A DNA stretch of 51,656 bases from Phaeoceros laevis (lineage: Eukaryota > Anthocerotophyta > Anthocerotopsida > Notothyladales). A program made the position numbers and the translations under genes. Shown here piece by piece: positions 30,287 through 43,300 of this stretch (the stretch's first letter is position 1; each line of letters opens with the position of its first letter). The stretch covers positions 50,573-102,228 of the forward strand of contig JBNGIQ010009116.1 in NCBI GenBank assembly GCA_049999765.1. Direction: 5' to 3'. The notes below the pieces were generated by a model that did not search any database, had not been told where the DNA came from, and saw only the letters and a program-made list of their open reading frames with translations.

Positions 30287-31847
30287 TCAACCACTGCCAA
30301 CCAGGGTGAGCAGAAATTGTTTGTACGCACCAGAGGTGTCGTGAGCTATCATGTTCTCCAAGGTCTTCCCGAATCTTTTCACAAACTCCAACTTGATGTA
30401 ATGCATGTCCACTTCAGCACGAGTGACCACTAGCCGGATGAGCCTGTTATCGTCAGTTCCAAGTCCTTTCATCGATTTGTACAGTGCCTGTAAGCCCCAC
30501 AGTAGAGGTAAGGAGAAGCTTAGAGTGCATCCACATCATCGAGGAAAACGGGAAATTTGACCACCTTATAAAAGTACCTGCGCGAAGTAACTTGCAGGAT
30601 ATACACATCTTACAACTGCTCTCAATGCCTTGCGGAATTGGCCAGAAGTCTCTTTCTTCACTGCCTGCAGACAAATGGGCCGTGAATAAGTAAAAAATGA
30701 AAGACACAAATAAGTTGAACATTCCATGATCAAGCTCAATAGCATCCATAAAACCATGCGGTTTCTCAGGACAGTGGTCTGAACAGGAAAGCTCAACGTT
30801 GCCAAAAAGAGCGTTACAACAATTCACCTTCTCAAAATCATGGCCGTATCGTTGTTGATACATAGCAAATGTGGCGGCCAGTTGAGCATTACTTCGTGTA
30901 CTTAGAATCCTAATGAACGTGTCCTCATGAGTTCCCAGTCTGCCTTCACCCGCTCTATACAGCTCGGTAGCTTCAATATCAGCAAGCCGCAAGTCGGCAC
31001 CTGATGTTTCCGGCCTATAGCGGTTCAAGAGTGCCAGAAGAAACTGCAGAACGCAGGATAAGCATACATCAGGAAAACGCTCTGCTGTAGCTGTGTCTTC
31101 TCATACTTCTATTAACCCAGGTGAGGAGCGCACAACATAAGTTTCAGGAGGAACAACGTCTCAGTCTCACCTTCTCATAATGACCACTGGTGTCAGACAT
31201 GATGTCCTCCTCGACAGTACGTCCGTATTGTTTAAAATAGTATTCCTTGATAAGCTGCAATTGAGTAGGAGTCCTTGTACACAGCACATCAATAAGCGCC
31301 TTATCCCTTGTTCCCAAACCCCTCATTGCATTCTTCAACAAGTAAACATCCCTTTGAACAGGCTCCATCATCCAGAGAAGAACTGCTTTCTGCAACACCC
31401 ACACAAAGGCATGCGATTCACTCCCAACCGTAGCAGAAAAACGTCAAGAAGGTAAAAAAATCCTGCTGCTGAAGCTTGGAAGCAGGAACCAACCTCCAGG
31501 CTGCTATGAAGCTCTGACTTGAGTCTGTGTGCCAGCTCCTCGCCATAAAGTTTTTTGTACACTACTGCAAGTTCGTATCGTTGCGGTGCGTTCCTGTGAC
31601 CTAATATCTCCACTACTTTCTTGTCATTGCAGCCAAACCCTGCCAAACCACATCGTCAAGACTTCCGTCAGCCAAGGCTAGTTCCTTGGTTCACCTCGGG
31701 CTTTTGCTAACATTCACATGGTACTTCAAAGAAATTCCAAACTAGCAGAGCTAAGAGCTGGCACGACAACGGACCTTTGAAGGCGTTATGCAATGCTTTG
31801 GAGTCCTCATGCGCGTTCATATATCGTGGTACAACAACAGTGGCCAT
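30287..31847 (-). CDS. Annexin
   Basis: Six exons on the minus strand join in phase: 31847-31775, 31639-31494, 31389-31171, 31043-30828, 30664-30578 and 30487-30287. They give 313 residues, the normal plant annexin length. Annexins bind acidic membrane lipids in a calcium-dependent way. Four repeats are visible. Repeat I starts GFGCNDKKV, with Cys in place of the usual Thr of GxGT. Repeat II has MRGLGTRDKALIDVLCTRTP and a matching MSDTSG acidic site. Repeat III has RLGTHEDTFIRILSTRS with ETSGQF. Repeat IV has MKGLGTDDNRLIRLVVTRAE with HDTSGAYKQFLL. The N-terminus MATVVVPRYMNAHEDSKAL resembles other plant annexins. No signal peptide. It faces away from the transporter gene across 1.7 kb. Confidence 0.96.
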
Positions 31848-33525
31848 TAAGCTGCTCAGAATACAATCCTGTAGACGCCTCAATGTAGCCCTTTTGCAAC
31901 AGAGCCAGGAAATAACAGTCCACCCGAGGAGGCGAAGTCAATTCCACACACTACAGTTGTAATAACGCTGTCTGTTCAGACACTGAAGGAGTAGAAGACA
32001 AGGCAAGCCGGAAGCTTGAAACCCAGAAACTAGGGAGCGCTATATAGCAGAGGAGTAGCAGCGGGGTTCTGTCGCTGCAAGAACACTGCTCCTGCCATGA
32101 TGGCAACGTGTATACGTAAGAGGCAGAGCTCAGGTTAGAAGCTACGTCGGAAGGGTGTTTATCGCTTCGCAGAACCTTCGGTCGTACGGAGTTGGTGCTG
32201 GAGGCTACGCGTGTAGAATCTGCAGATACGTGTTTGAGAAAAATACAAGTCTCAGGTACCGCTGAGACAGCGTGATCGCGTGATCCTATTCGCGGAAGCC
32301 TTGTAAGGAAAACTCTAGACAACGCAGATGGGCCCCGCCGCCCCGCCCTCCAAACCCCATACTCATGCAAGCCATACATGGTGTTTGGACCGTGCGTGTC
32401 CGTTCCCAACCGTGCAGCCAAGATCGCGCCATTGTGCCATCTCATGTAGATTCAATCTTTACTAACATGTTGCCGCTTTCAGCACCAGAGTTAGTCGAGT
32501 TTGTTTGTTTGTTTGTTCATTAGGCGTATGCAGCCATGAGGCTAGGACGCCAAACCGGAGTTGTTTTTCACAAAACGTGTGTGTTGTTTTCTGAAACAAT
32601 AAAAATATTTTCAAAACACGTATTTTCTTAAATATACATAAATGACCAGTCGAGCTCCCTCTCCTTCCCACCACTTCAACTCGAAGTACTCCTGAATTTT
32701 CGCCATATCCTAGAATAGCCGTGAACTGCATGGTTCCTTCATGCGGCTGCACGGTAAAGTGCAAACCCGCTTGGTTGAGAACTTGAGAGTGGGGCATCAT
32801 GGCATGGCATGAGAATGGCCCATCTGCATTTTCTAGAGTTTTCCTTGCAAGAGTTCGGGTGAATCGGGTATCTGTTGGCGGCAAATTCTCAATAAAATGT
32901 CACATCTTTAGTTGCCAGGTGGTGTACCGAGTCACAATGCCGACAAATCCTATTTGTCGCTGCAGAAGCAAAAGCTCCGCGACACATCAGCGTCAAGTTT
33001 CCTCGTGGCAGTGTCCATGTCACGAGATTGCCGCATCCAAGTGCACGACACTTGTGCGGACCGTTCGGCCAATTTCGCGTAGCTGAGCAAGTTGCTGCTG
33101 CGGCGGTTTGCTGATCTAGGTGCAAATCGGGTGTGGCGGCAGAAGGTAGGGAGTGATTCCGCATTTTTTGACGGACATTTCCTATCGGGAAAGATTTGCG
33201 AGTGCGTGTTGACGGTGCGGTGGGAGGTAGAATGGAGGCGGAATTGTAGGACAGCATGCTGGTTATCGGATTCGTAAGAAAGTCCAGCGACTCGGAGCCT
33301 GTCAAATTTTCTTTCATGGAATGCGGGACAGATTCTTGAAAGGACAGAAAATTTGAAACGAGCATTCTTCAGAACCTCATGCAGTCTGCCTGCTCTTCTT
33401 CAGGACATTGCTTTGCAGGGAGGAGCTTCGGTCGCAGGCTTAGGTTCGTACGCATTATTACCTACTACAACCTCAGCAGCACGTCACCGCTCGGTTTCCT
33501 TAGAAGTTTGAAGAAGCCGCGCAGG
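31848..33525. other. Divergent intergenic region between annexin and transporter
   Basis: Should contain promoters of both flanking genes. A (tttg)n run lies at about 32500-32517. A 158-codon minus-strand frame (32889-33365) contains scattered Cys and His but matches no zinc-finger spacing I know. No gene is supported. Confidence 0.5.
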
Positions 33526-36500
33526 ATGAGGGGAGATGGAAGAGGAGCAGATTATCCGCCATTCGTGGCATTCATGTATATCTTTTCTTTTGGCTACACT
33601 TCTCTTATTATAGCTATGCATGAGGGCTGACAGATGTGACTAGGAATTTCGCATCCACTGTGCGAGGCTGCTTGCTGGCGCCTTTCGTAGTCGGACAAAT
33701 TTTCACCTTTGTGGCATACTGAGCTGAGATGCGGGAATTGTCATTTTTGTCTTGAAGGTTTCTTTCAAAATTTAGGGTAATTTGACCCGAAATGTTTGGA
33801 TGTGGCCTGCAGTTTTATCTTCAACCTAATAGTTGGGACTGGTGTTTTGGCATTGCCATCGGTACTGGTCAAAGGAGGATGGGTATGCATGGGCAGTCCT
33901 GTTTCGCTGTGCCCTGTGGCATTGGGATATTAGGACATGTCTTCTAACCGTTGGTGCTGTCGCTTGCAGGTTCTAGGTACCATCTTTCTCATCCTAGTTT
34001 CTTTTCTGAGGTGAGAGGAGTCTCTTCGAAGAGCAATGTGGAATTCTTTTGCTTGAGTAATGCATAGCATGCTGACTGGTGGTGCGCCATTGGAGGATAC
34101 CCCTGCTGCCTCTCTCAAATGGCTGACTCTCGGCTGTTCTGTGTGGATAGCTATGTCAGCTTGACTTTTGTGCTTGAGGCTATGGCAACAGCAAATGCCA
34201 TCCTTTCATTTCAAGATGAGGTAGCTGCTTTGAAGTTTCTTTTTGCATTTCAGTTGAACCTGGTCATCCCTTATCTTCAATCGATTCACTAATGGTAAGG
34301 AGCTTGCAAAACTGCAGCTCCTGCCATCCGGGGATAGCAAGATGTTTCAAATTTCCAAGCGTACAGAGCTTGGTGAAATGGCAGTATGTATTACAGATTT
34401 TCCAACTGTTCATCTTCATACTTATGCTGCAAGCGTTATGAGGCAAGGGAGCCTGACTTGTCTAGTAACTTGGGATGAGCAATAATAGGGAAATCTTACA
34501 TTATTGAACGACCTTAAATTCTGCTCTTGCAGGGATTGTTCTTCAATCATTGGGGCAGAGTGTTGTTCTATGCAGTCCTGATTGTAAGCACTCAAATGCT
34601 GTTGGCCTGTTTCAGCGTTGTTGTGCAAGGTTGTTCTGGGGGGTGACATGCTACATAATGTTTTTCTCTGGGATATGTTGCAGTTATATCTGTTTGGAGA
34701 CACAGTGATTTACATCACTTTAGTGACGAGGTCACTGGCTGGACTGGTGTATGTGGATGCTGCACCGGCTTGGGCATTTGATACTTTCTTATGTCTATTT
34801 GTTGCAATGATGCTGCCATTTTGGTACACATCCTTCATCTTGCATCCGACAGCTTCCAAATTGGATGAACGATCCTCATGTTAGCAGTTTTTGCTGACCT
34901 TTTCCTTCAGTTCCTGAGCTTTTCAACCCCTTCTGCAGCTTTTTTGACTTCCAGAAAACTCAACCTCTCCAGATGGTCACTCTGGTAAGACACACTCCTT
35001 GCTTGCTATATTTAAGAATGAACAATCGAACTGTCTGCCTCAACCATGGGTACAGCTGGACTGCAACCACCCTTATCATGTTTGCTTGTGTGCAGTGCAT
35101 CCGCAGTGCAGCACTCTCTACGTAAGTTGGCAGCACTCTGTGAATGTGTATGCGATGTGCAGTGGAGCAATGCTGGAAGTGATTATCCATTGAAGCTTTT
35201 GCTTCAGGATGGTCTTTTTGGCATTCAAAAAGGCTCCAAGGGCTGGTTTTCCTGGTAAAGAAGTGCCGCTGTTCAACTTTTCGTAAGTGCTTAAACCCTG
35301 TCCCTCATTTAATTGGTGGATGTATTTCCTACATTCAGGAGGAGTCATGTTGACGTCTTTTTGATGGATTTGACAGTCGTACATCTGATGCTGCAGGGCA
35401 CTTACAAACCTCTTTGGAGGTGCAGTTTATTCTTTCATGTGCCACCACAGGTTAGAAGTATGGATGTATAAAATGGTTCAAAATCAGTTGTATGCTCTCG
35501 TCACTGTACGGTTGGCCTGATTGCAATTTATTGTAAACATGTAGTCTACCTGGCATCATAACGCCAATGAGAGACAAGGCTCAAGTGCTGAGGATCTCTA
35601 CTTTTGCGTTCACTGCTGTATTAGCGATGTACATGTTGCTTTTCATCTCATGCGGCCTCGCTTTTGGTAAGGAAAACCTCTCATCACTTCGCTGGGTTCT
35701 TTTCCTCTATATGGTTCTGGCAGAGTAGTCATGAGTTTTTCTTGCGTTGCCAGGATTGAAGGTGGCGGATCCAGTCACATTTAACTTCCCACCAGATGGT
35801 ATCCTCGGAACATATTGTCTGCGAGCCCTTACGTGCAGCTCTTTGTGCTAGACAACTTATTCAGATGTGTTTAGGACATTGAGTTCAGCACTGTCAGCAC
35901 ATGCATGCAGCACTAGTTCCGGAGATGCAGGTCCTTAACTTCTCAGCCCACAGTCTATGGGATCATTGGAGACGCCCTTTATCTGTTTCCAGGTACCATG
36001 ATCTGTATCAGATAGTGAATGCTTCTGCTTTTAGTACTTTTTGTAGGCATGTGCGATAATGTTTCATTGTTTAATCTTGTGCAGTCTTCACACTGTCATC
36101 GACTTTTCCAATGCTTGCAATTACACTGCGCAACAATTTGGATAGCCTTTTCCAGCTTACGTTTCCTAGGGGTAATTATCTGGTGCCTTGAGAGATGAGC
36201 TCAACTTGAAGTCAATCCCGTATGCTTTCCTGTGTAGTACTTACCAGTGTGCTCGTGGTCTTTCCCCAGATCGAGGTTCTAAGCGCAATGGGCGAGAGCC
36301 TGATATGCCTGAGTCTCCTCGCAATGTAATGAGTCAAACCTGGGCTGCTCGGCATGCACGAATCTGGCTGACGCTGTTGGCAGTGCTCCCCCCGACGTTC
36401 TGTAGCTTGATTGCAGAGGTACAAGGTTGGCATCCGGTCTTGCACCAGCTGTTTGTGGAGTTCACCCATTTTTAACACAGCTGCTTTTGGGGTGTTGCAG

Positions 36501-36872
36501 CATTTCCGATTGTCTGTGGATGAACTGGTGGGTATGACTGGAGCATTTGCAGGCTGTGCTGTTATGTTCATCATTCCCGCGTCCCTGGTCTTCTGTGCTC
36601 GAAAGTAAGCACGGTCTACTTCAGCTGTCTTTGAACTCGTCGTTTCTCTTGCAAGGTCGTCACCAAACTTATTGTGTTCTGTGTCGCATGCACAACGCAG
36701 GAAACTCGCAAGACTCATGGAGGATTTGAGCGAGAATTCAGACCAGGCAACGAAGGAGCCGCCTGTAAACATCCATGCCTCTCCATTTTCTGGGGATATT
36801 TGGGTGTTCACAATTTTGGGTTGGGCCACTATCGCAATTTTATTCAATGGTTATGAGAAGCTATTCAAATGA
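33526..36872 (+). CDS. TMEM104-like transmembrane amino acid transporter (AAAP/SLC38-related)
   Basis: Eighteen phase-consistent exons: 33526-33575, 33813-33882, 33970-34010, 34151-34220, 34318-34383, 34533-34583, 34684-34823, 34939-34984, 35096-35121, 35208-35282, 35397-35450, 35545-35666, 35754-35798, 35954-35992, 36085-36171, 36270-36418, 36501-36604 and 36701-36872. They give 468 residues. Family landmarks are FNLIVGTGVLALPSVLVKGG (first helix), FVLEAMATANAI, MFQISKRTELGEMAGLFF, NLFGGAVYSFMCHHSLPGII, VFTLSSTFPMLAITLRNN and ELVGMTGAFAGCAVMFIIPA. The order and wording follow TMEM104-type proteins, a branch of the amino acid/auxin permease group with about eleven membrane helices. Substrate and membrane are unknown. 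A different first exon upstream is possible, since the frame stays open before the chosen ATG. Confidence 0.88.
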
Positions 36873-37238
36873 GGACACAGTTTTGAACTGATATTGAGGC
36901 AATAGAGATTTAGGAGGACAGGAAGCCTTGTAAGTCGGAGGTACCTGGGAACTATTGTAGAGTTATCCGCAATTCTACTTTGCAGTTGATTAGCAGCGGC
37001 ACGGCAAGTATGTGAGTGAAGTTACACCAGAGAAACTGAAGGGTGTGACCGCCAACTAACACGCTGGACGTCCTTCACCATGTACATTTCATGTCCGAAC
37101 GGCCTGAACACTCCCCGCGCGTGACGTGTCCGCATCAAACACCAGAAAGAAACGTCCTTCCTTCTCTTCCCTCAATAAGGCTTTGATCCATCGCAGTGGA
37201 ATGTTGTCACGGCGGCCACCCAGCTGCCAGCGCCCAAC
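36873..37238. other. Intergenic spacer
   Basis: 366 nt between the transporter stop and the hydrolase start on the same strand. Presumably the transporter 3' UTR and hydrolase promoter. Nothing else is seen. Confidence 0.5.
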
Positions 37239-39809
37239 ATGAGCACCGACGGAGGGAGTAAGGTCCCAGCCCCGCCGGAAGAAGAGGAGGTAGGTGCATT
37301 GCCTCTTGCGGAGCTTGCTCTCACTAGGATCCAATGCAGACAGCTTGAGTTGGTTCTGTTGCGCAACTCTGTCACGTAGTGCCAGGAAATGATATCTGCG
37401 ACATTGGCAGGTGCTGTTGGTGGAAGAGCGGGATGCGGTTAGAGTGGTTACCTTGAATCGGCCAAAAGTGCTGAATTGCATCAATTTGCCAATGGTAGAC
37501 GGACTGGCTTGTGAGCTGGCTCGACTTAGTGGCTTGTTCCTGTTGCGTGAGGGCGTATTTACGCTAAGCATTTAACACCCTGGTGGGGGGGGTTCATTAG
37601 GTGGTGAGATTGGCTGATCTGTATGAGAAGTGGGAGGACGACGACAGGGTGCAGTTAATCATCTTGAAGGTGACATTCTTCATTCCGACCTCGGTCATTT
37701 CAGAAGCCAGAGCAAAGTCTCCATCGTGGTTTTTTATCACCTGTTTAGGCTGCCGGGCGTGTTTTCTCGGCTGGTGGCGACTTGCGGTTTTTCTATGGCG
37801 TTGGGAGGTCAGGTATGGTTAGTTTTCTGTTGTCACGCTTAGTTTGGCAAGCTGAACTTGTCAAGGGCTTTGAAGTGGCTGAGTTTCTTCACTTTCTGAT
37901 GCAGATCCTGGTAAATTGACGGAAATTGTCTATAGAAAGTACTGGCTGGATTATCACATTGGGGCTTTGAAGAAGCCGGTGGTATGATATGTCATTGCGA
38001 ACCACCTGATTTCCAGGGCAGATATTGGGAGGACTTTCATCGTATCATATTCTTTTTAATCGTTTGCAGGTTAGCCTATTACACGACTTGTGCATTGGAG
38101 GGGGAGCAGCATTGGCAGTTCATAGTGGCTATCAAGTTGTGAGTGAGAAGACGGTGAGTTACTTGCTAGAACTTCGTTTTGGTATTTGAATTTCCAGTGT
38201 GCATTTGCAAGCCTGCTGATGCTGTGGACTTCGGGATATGTATAGCTCTATTCTGCGCCTGAAGCTGCTATCGGGCTCCACACTGATTGTGGTGCTTCAT
38301 ACTTTCTCTCCCGTTTGTCAGGATACCTTGGTAAGCTTGTGGTTCCTGTTGTGTTTTGACCGTGAGCAATTCCTATCCATGGCTTTGTTTTCAGGTAAAC
38401 CTGATATTTGGTCTCTGAGCTCACAAGAGTGGCTGACATCTGGGTTTTGCAGGAGAATATCTTGCTCTGACTGGTGCTCGCCTTGATGGTCCTGACATGG
38501 TTGCCTGCGGACTTGCTACACACTATGTTCCCCTTGAAGTATGTATGATTGGATTTCATATGTTGTCACCGTACATCCATGTGTCTGCCTGGTTCATTCT
38601 AATGACATGTTGCTACTGTGAAACCATAAAGAACTTCTCAGATCTGGAGAGGAATCTGCTGGCCTTGGCGTCCCCCTCAACAAAAAGTGTGAAGGAGGTC
38701 CTTGACACGTACAGTGTAGCTCCGAAGTTGAGGGAAAAGAGCATTCTGCACCGGTCGGTCCCCTTATTGGCACGCAAGATGTGGATAACCTGCCATACCT
38801 TGATAATCCTCGTGTGGTTGACCGTGTTTGCTGTGTGTTTCAGCCGAGCTGACATTGACAAATGGTTTTCCAAAGATTCAGTGGAGGACATTTTAGCAAC
38901 CCTCGTATGCTCTTTTTCCTGTGCCAAGTCTTCTCAATCAGCATGGCCTTCTACAACCTTTTGTTTCATGGCGGCAATAACACGATACGTCTAGATGACA
39001 GGTTCAGGTACTCAACGAGACAGGTGACGAATTGGCCAAGGATACCATACGCTTGCTAGAACGGGCATCTCCCACGGGCTTGAAAATCACGTTCAGATCG
39101 GTAAGCTCCTCCTTGCAGTTAGCCTTGTCGAATCCAGTACTACCAAGGTCCCAGTTCTGACCACTACTTCATCACCTTGCGGCCGGGTACCAGATTCGAG
39201 AAGGACGTACCCAGTCACTGGCGGAGTGTTTGAACCGGGAATTTCGCCTCACTACCAATATCATGCGGGAGCTCATCTCAGGAGATGTGTATGAGGTCTG
39301 CGCAGCTTATGCACCCTGCGAGCTGTTCTAGCTGTTCTGAGTTGCTGGCCAGGTCGACTGACGGAGTGTTGAAACTGTATCTTCTGCAGGGCATGCGCGC
39401 CACTGTCATTGAGAGGGATAATAAACCGAAGGTACCACTTTTTGTCCCCTCACTTCTTCACTTCACCGCACAAGTTCAGTTCTCTAACTAATTAGGGCAT
39501 CTTCGTCCTACTAGTGGAACCCTCCGTCCCTTTGTGACGTTAAACCTGCGGCACTGGACTTGGTGTTTCTGCCTTTGCCTGAAGAACAGGAACTACACCT
39601 CCCTTCAGACGGACAGCTATCCAGGTTGGTTATGGCAATCTCTTACCTGTTTTCCTCCAGTGTGGTCTTTACCCTAACACTACAAACTACTTCCTTCCTT
39701 CAGCATTCCTTCTCAAAATTGCTGGTCAAGACTCCTATATTCAGAACCTTATTTTGACTTGTCCAGATGGCAAGGCAAGTACTCTGTGACAAGTCCCACA
39801 TGCGTGTGA
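37239..39809 (+). CDS. 3-hydroxyisobutyryl-CoA hydrolase-like protein (enoyl-CoA hydratase/isomerase superfamily)
   Basis: Fifteen phase-consistent exons: 37239-37289, 37411-37494, 37601-37669, 37749-37812, 37905-37981, 38070-38153, 38246-38330, 38453-38538, 38632-38753, 38844-38904, 39008-39100, 39194-39295, 39390-39431, 39515-39624 and 39767-39809. They give 390 residues. The family removes CoA from 3-hydroxyisobutyryl-CoA in valine breakdown, or from related acyl-CoAs. It has VVTLNRPKVLN, AAGRVFSAGGDL (first oxyanion-hole loop, Ser where CHY1-type enzymes usually have Cys), LCIGGGAALAV, and APEAAIGLHTDCGASYFLSRL. That last segment keeps the catalytic Glu and Asp spacing. There is no obvious N-terminal targeting peptide, and the C-terminus (PTCV) is not a classical peroxisome signal, so it is probably one of the several plant HIBCH-like paralogues. 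Exact substrate unknown. Confidence 0.92.
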
Positions 39810-40381
39810 AGTACCTGCACCCAATTCCTCAACTATCTTCCGGGAGGGGTCCATGCCTCCATCCCTGCTCTCGGCATGACATTTGCAGCAAAGGCGTCCC
39901 GTTGGAATTTCTTTCGTTGTTGTCCATCGGTGCTTTTAACCGCCCTGTTGAAAAGACAGTCGAATTGAATGTCAGAACCGAGCAAAATCTCAAGGCCTTT
40001 CTGTACTCTGGCTCCCGGCTGACTGCCATATTCAAGCTCCCTTGCTGATGAAGTAATCGGATTGGAAGAAAGAAGTTTATTTATAGTGTTTGATTGGGCG
40101 AGATGCCACACGCGCAGTCTTTTCGAGATCTGCGGTAGATCCGTGCTAAAAGTTTGCCCAAACTTCCCAAAACGAGCCAACTGTATAGTGCGAACGGCAA
40201 ACCAGGCGGTTTCAGTTATTCTGGTGATTGGCCCAATTAGCCCACACTGTACAGTAGACATCAGTGTCGATCTGTTACTATTCTGTGCTTCCGCTTAGAA
40301 CCGTGTCGGTTCCCCCTGGCATGAACGTTGGATCGCGAAAGGGTGATCCAACTCCTTTGGAAGCGGAGCACGATTGGAAAC
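39810..40381. other. Intergenic spacer before AXDND1-like gene
   Basis: The hydrolase 3' flank and the promoter of the next plus-strand gene. Overlapping frames on both strands lack recognisable domains. Confidence 0.5.
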
Positions 40382-43300
40382 ATGGAAGCGAGAATGGCGA
40401 CTGAGGAGGAACTGCTGACGATGCAGCCAATCCCCGAGGCTCGCCATAGCTCGTTGCGGAGCAGGCGTCCTTCAACTGCCTGGTCTGGGAGCAAAGAGCT
40501 GCGAGCCAGGTAGTGCAGGCTACCTAATGCGCAGATATGTTCGCTTCTAGTCGATATCTGAGAGTGTTCCTTTTTTGTCCGCGGACTGCTGGATCAGGGC
40601 TATACAGGACATCAAGTCACAGTGGGAGAATTTGACTGCTAGCATTGAACGGAAGGGCGGATTTTCCAACTTAGACTCTGGGCCCCGTCCACAGCAGCGA
40701 GGTGCAAGCCCTGAGATGGTGCAAAGGAAAGTTGTGAATGTGGATGCCGATGAGGCGACCGTTGGAGTTCCGGGGGACAAAGTTGTGTTCAAGATTTCCA
40801 ATTTGCAGTCTTCCCGAGGTCCCGAGAAGAAGAAGATTGAGCTCATCTCGCGGAACCCCAAAGACCATGCCGGAAACCTTGTTTTAGCATCTGCCAAACA
40901 ACAGGGAGGGAGAGGACTGAGGAGCTCTGTGGATGGCCCCGCGACCACCTCTCCTCACAGATCTGGGCAGAGCGCTCTGAAGGATAGGTTGCAGGTCGAA
41001 ATTCTGCACACCTCGAAGTTGTCCCCGCTTATTATCAGAGCATTATTTGGCTCTCTGAGTCTGTTCCAAACCGTGATGTCCAGGATGGCCGCAATTCAGT
41101 AGCAGGTGACTGCAGCCTGAGCAGGCCAGCCACTGCTGGAGCGGGAACTCGTGTGCGGTTTGCTGATCAGGTTGGCCCTACCGTACAGTATGTTGGTGCT
41201 CCGGTGTTGTGTCGGGAATTTAATGGCCTTTGGTGTAATGTGTTACAGGAATGCGTAAGCAAGAAGGACGACACTCAGAATAGTGCGGCGTCTTCTGTGA
41301 CGTGGAGGGTTAGGACTGAACACTCTGATCTGTCCTGGATCAAGAGCCTTCTTCAATATGTAGAAAGCCATCCTATCTATATCCGTAATGAGAGTGTCAA
41401 CGAAGTAGTCTACCAGCCGACTGGTAAGTGTCGCTTCTTTAGCATGAAGTGTACAGTGGTGGGCGGAGAGTCTTTCAAAGCCTCCCACTGGATCTGCCAC
41501 TTGGCCCTGCTCTGTCTCTGTACTTACAGCAGTTCATTTGCACTCTTAGGCCAATGGCAGCACGTGATTTTCCCATCGGCTTGCCCCACTCGCAGAGAGG
41601 ATGTGCTCCTGCTCGAGCAGTGGCTAGCTGGTATCCTTTTAAATGTGGAGCAAATTCGCTTTCCAAATGCAGCACCCGCCGCCTGCCATGTACAAGCAGC
41701 TTCAATGAAAGGTCTCAGGCAGGATAATGACACGGGCGATAGCCGGAGTGGTTTGGCAATGGCAGAAGCGGCTCTCGTCATTTATAACACAGCGTTTTGT
41801 GAGATAGTAAGGCAGGTATAGGTCCCCTTTTTTTCAGTTTTCCTGCACGGCTCTGTACCTTTTGTACAATCTTGGTTTCATCAGCTGTGAAAGTGAATTC
41901 TCTTTTGGGACAGGTAGAGGTGAATTGTAAGGAGAGATCACAGCTACTGTGGACTGTTTGGACGCACTATTTCCACCTTGTCAATGCACTGAAGATCATG
42001 GAATATGATGGACAAATTCAGGCGCTGCAAGGTCAAATCAAGACGTTGGAAGCACAATTACAGGTGTGCTGCTGCCTGGTACAAGTAGAAATGACTTTCC
42101 AGGCTCGCCAATCCTACAAGTCACAGGCTGCAGCACTGGAAAGCAGATTTTACCCTTCCTGGTTTTTAGGTTGAACTCACCTGTTATGGGGAGGAAGAAA
42201 GGAAGCTTCATAACAAGCTTCAGAACTCGGAATGTGCTCTGGAGCAGGTCGGTCTGTTGTTTTAATTTACTTTGCGAGGCAGAGTGTGAAAATGAACTGT
42301 GTTCTTATGTGGACTTTGACAAAACATACAGGAACAGTATACAAGTGAGTTTGTCAAAAAGAACCTAGCATCAAGGGTTTTAAAGCTTGAAAAGGAGCTG
42401 GACGAAGCAAGAGAAACTCATCCACGTCTTCAGGATTACATCACCGACCTGATAAAAACTAGTAAGTACTCTCCATCTGTTCATTTGGAGTGTATGTTGT
42501 TCGATCCTCCGTCTTAAGAAGCATCTAGTAGTGCATCTAGTAGTGCATTCCTTGTTTGTATGACTGAAAACGAGGTCACCTTCTCTGCAGAGCTTAACCT
42601 GGAAAGGCAAGCCAACAGAGAAGTGTAAGATCTCATTCTGTAAACTGTCTGCTTGCTGGGGTAGAACGTGTCCAATTATGATGGTTGTTCATGTGCTATT
42701 TAGGGAATACATACCTAGGGAATTTATTGTAAACGCCTGGGTGCTTAGTGTCCACAGTGTCTGATCTTAGTATCACATCACGGGCAGCTCACTTCGCTAT
42801 GAGGCTGAGAACGAAGCTGCTGAGCAGGCTGCTGCTGCCAAAACCATTCTTTCTCAGTACCACACACTTGAAGCTGAGCTGCATATACTAAGACGCTCAG
42901 AAAAAGTGGCCACGGAAAGAGCAGAAAAGGAGGCGGCTATGGTGATCAAACTCCAGGTGATTGTTGATAGCTCCACTAATGATTGGTGGACGGCATTTGG
43001 TGCCATTCCCATTTCATACGTGCAGAAATAGTGAATAATCCTGCACACTCTTCTGAAGTCACTCGCTTTTGGCTCTATCCAGAGGGAGTTTGAGGGCAAT
43101 ATTTCTATTAAAAAGGTAAGGGTTGAACAGCCCTGTTCTCAGTGGCCGTACTGTTGATATAGGGATAATGTTTGCATGCTCACTGCAATTTCTGAATTAT
43201 AACCACATTCACAGCTTAACAGTGACTGTTCTGAGCTCACTGTTTGTGCATATGCTTGCATGAAGTTTGCAAAATGGATTGAAAACGGCAAGTAATGTTC

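Noticed and set aside
32889-33365. Minus-strand 158-codon frame with several Cys and His
   Set aside because: Spacing does not fit a known zinc-binding domain, and the region is the divergent promoter between two genes.
34255-34305. Possible extra exon in the transporter gene after tttcag
   Set aside because: It reads into a stop in the required phase. Skipping it to the acceptor before 34318 gives a phase-consistent junction.
42082-42165. Possible exon in the AXDND1-like gene after tttccag
   Set aside because: No usable donor before a stop. Joining 42063 to 42170 keeps phase and the coiled coil.
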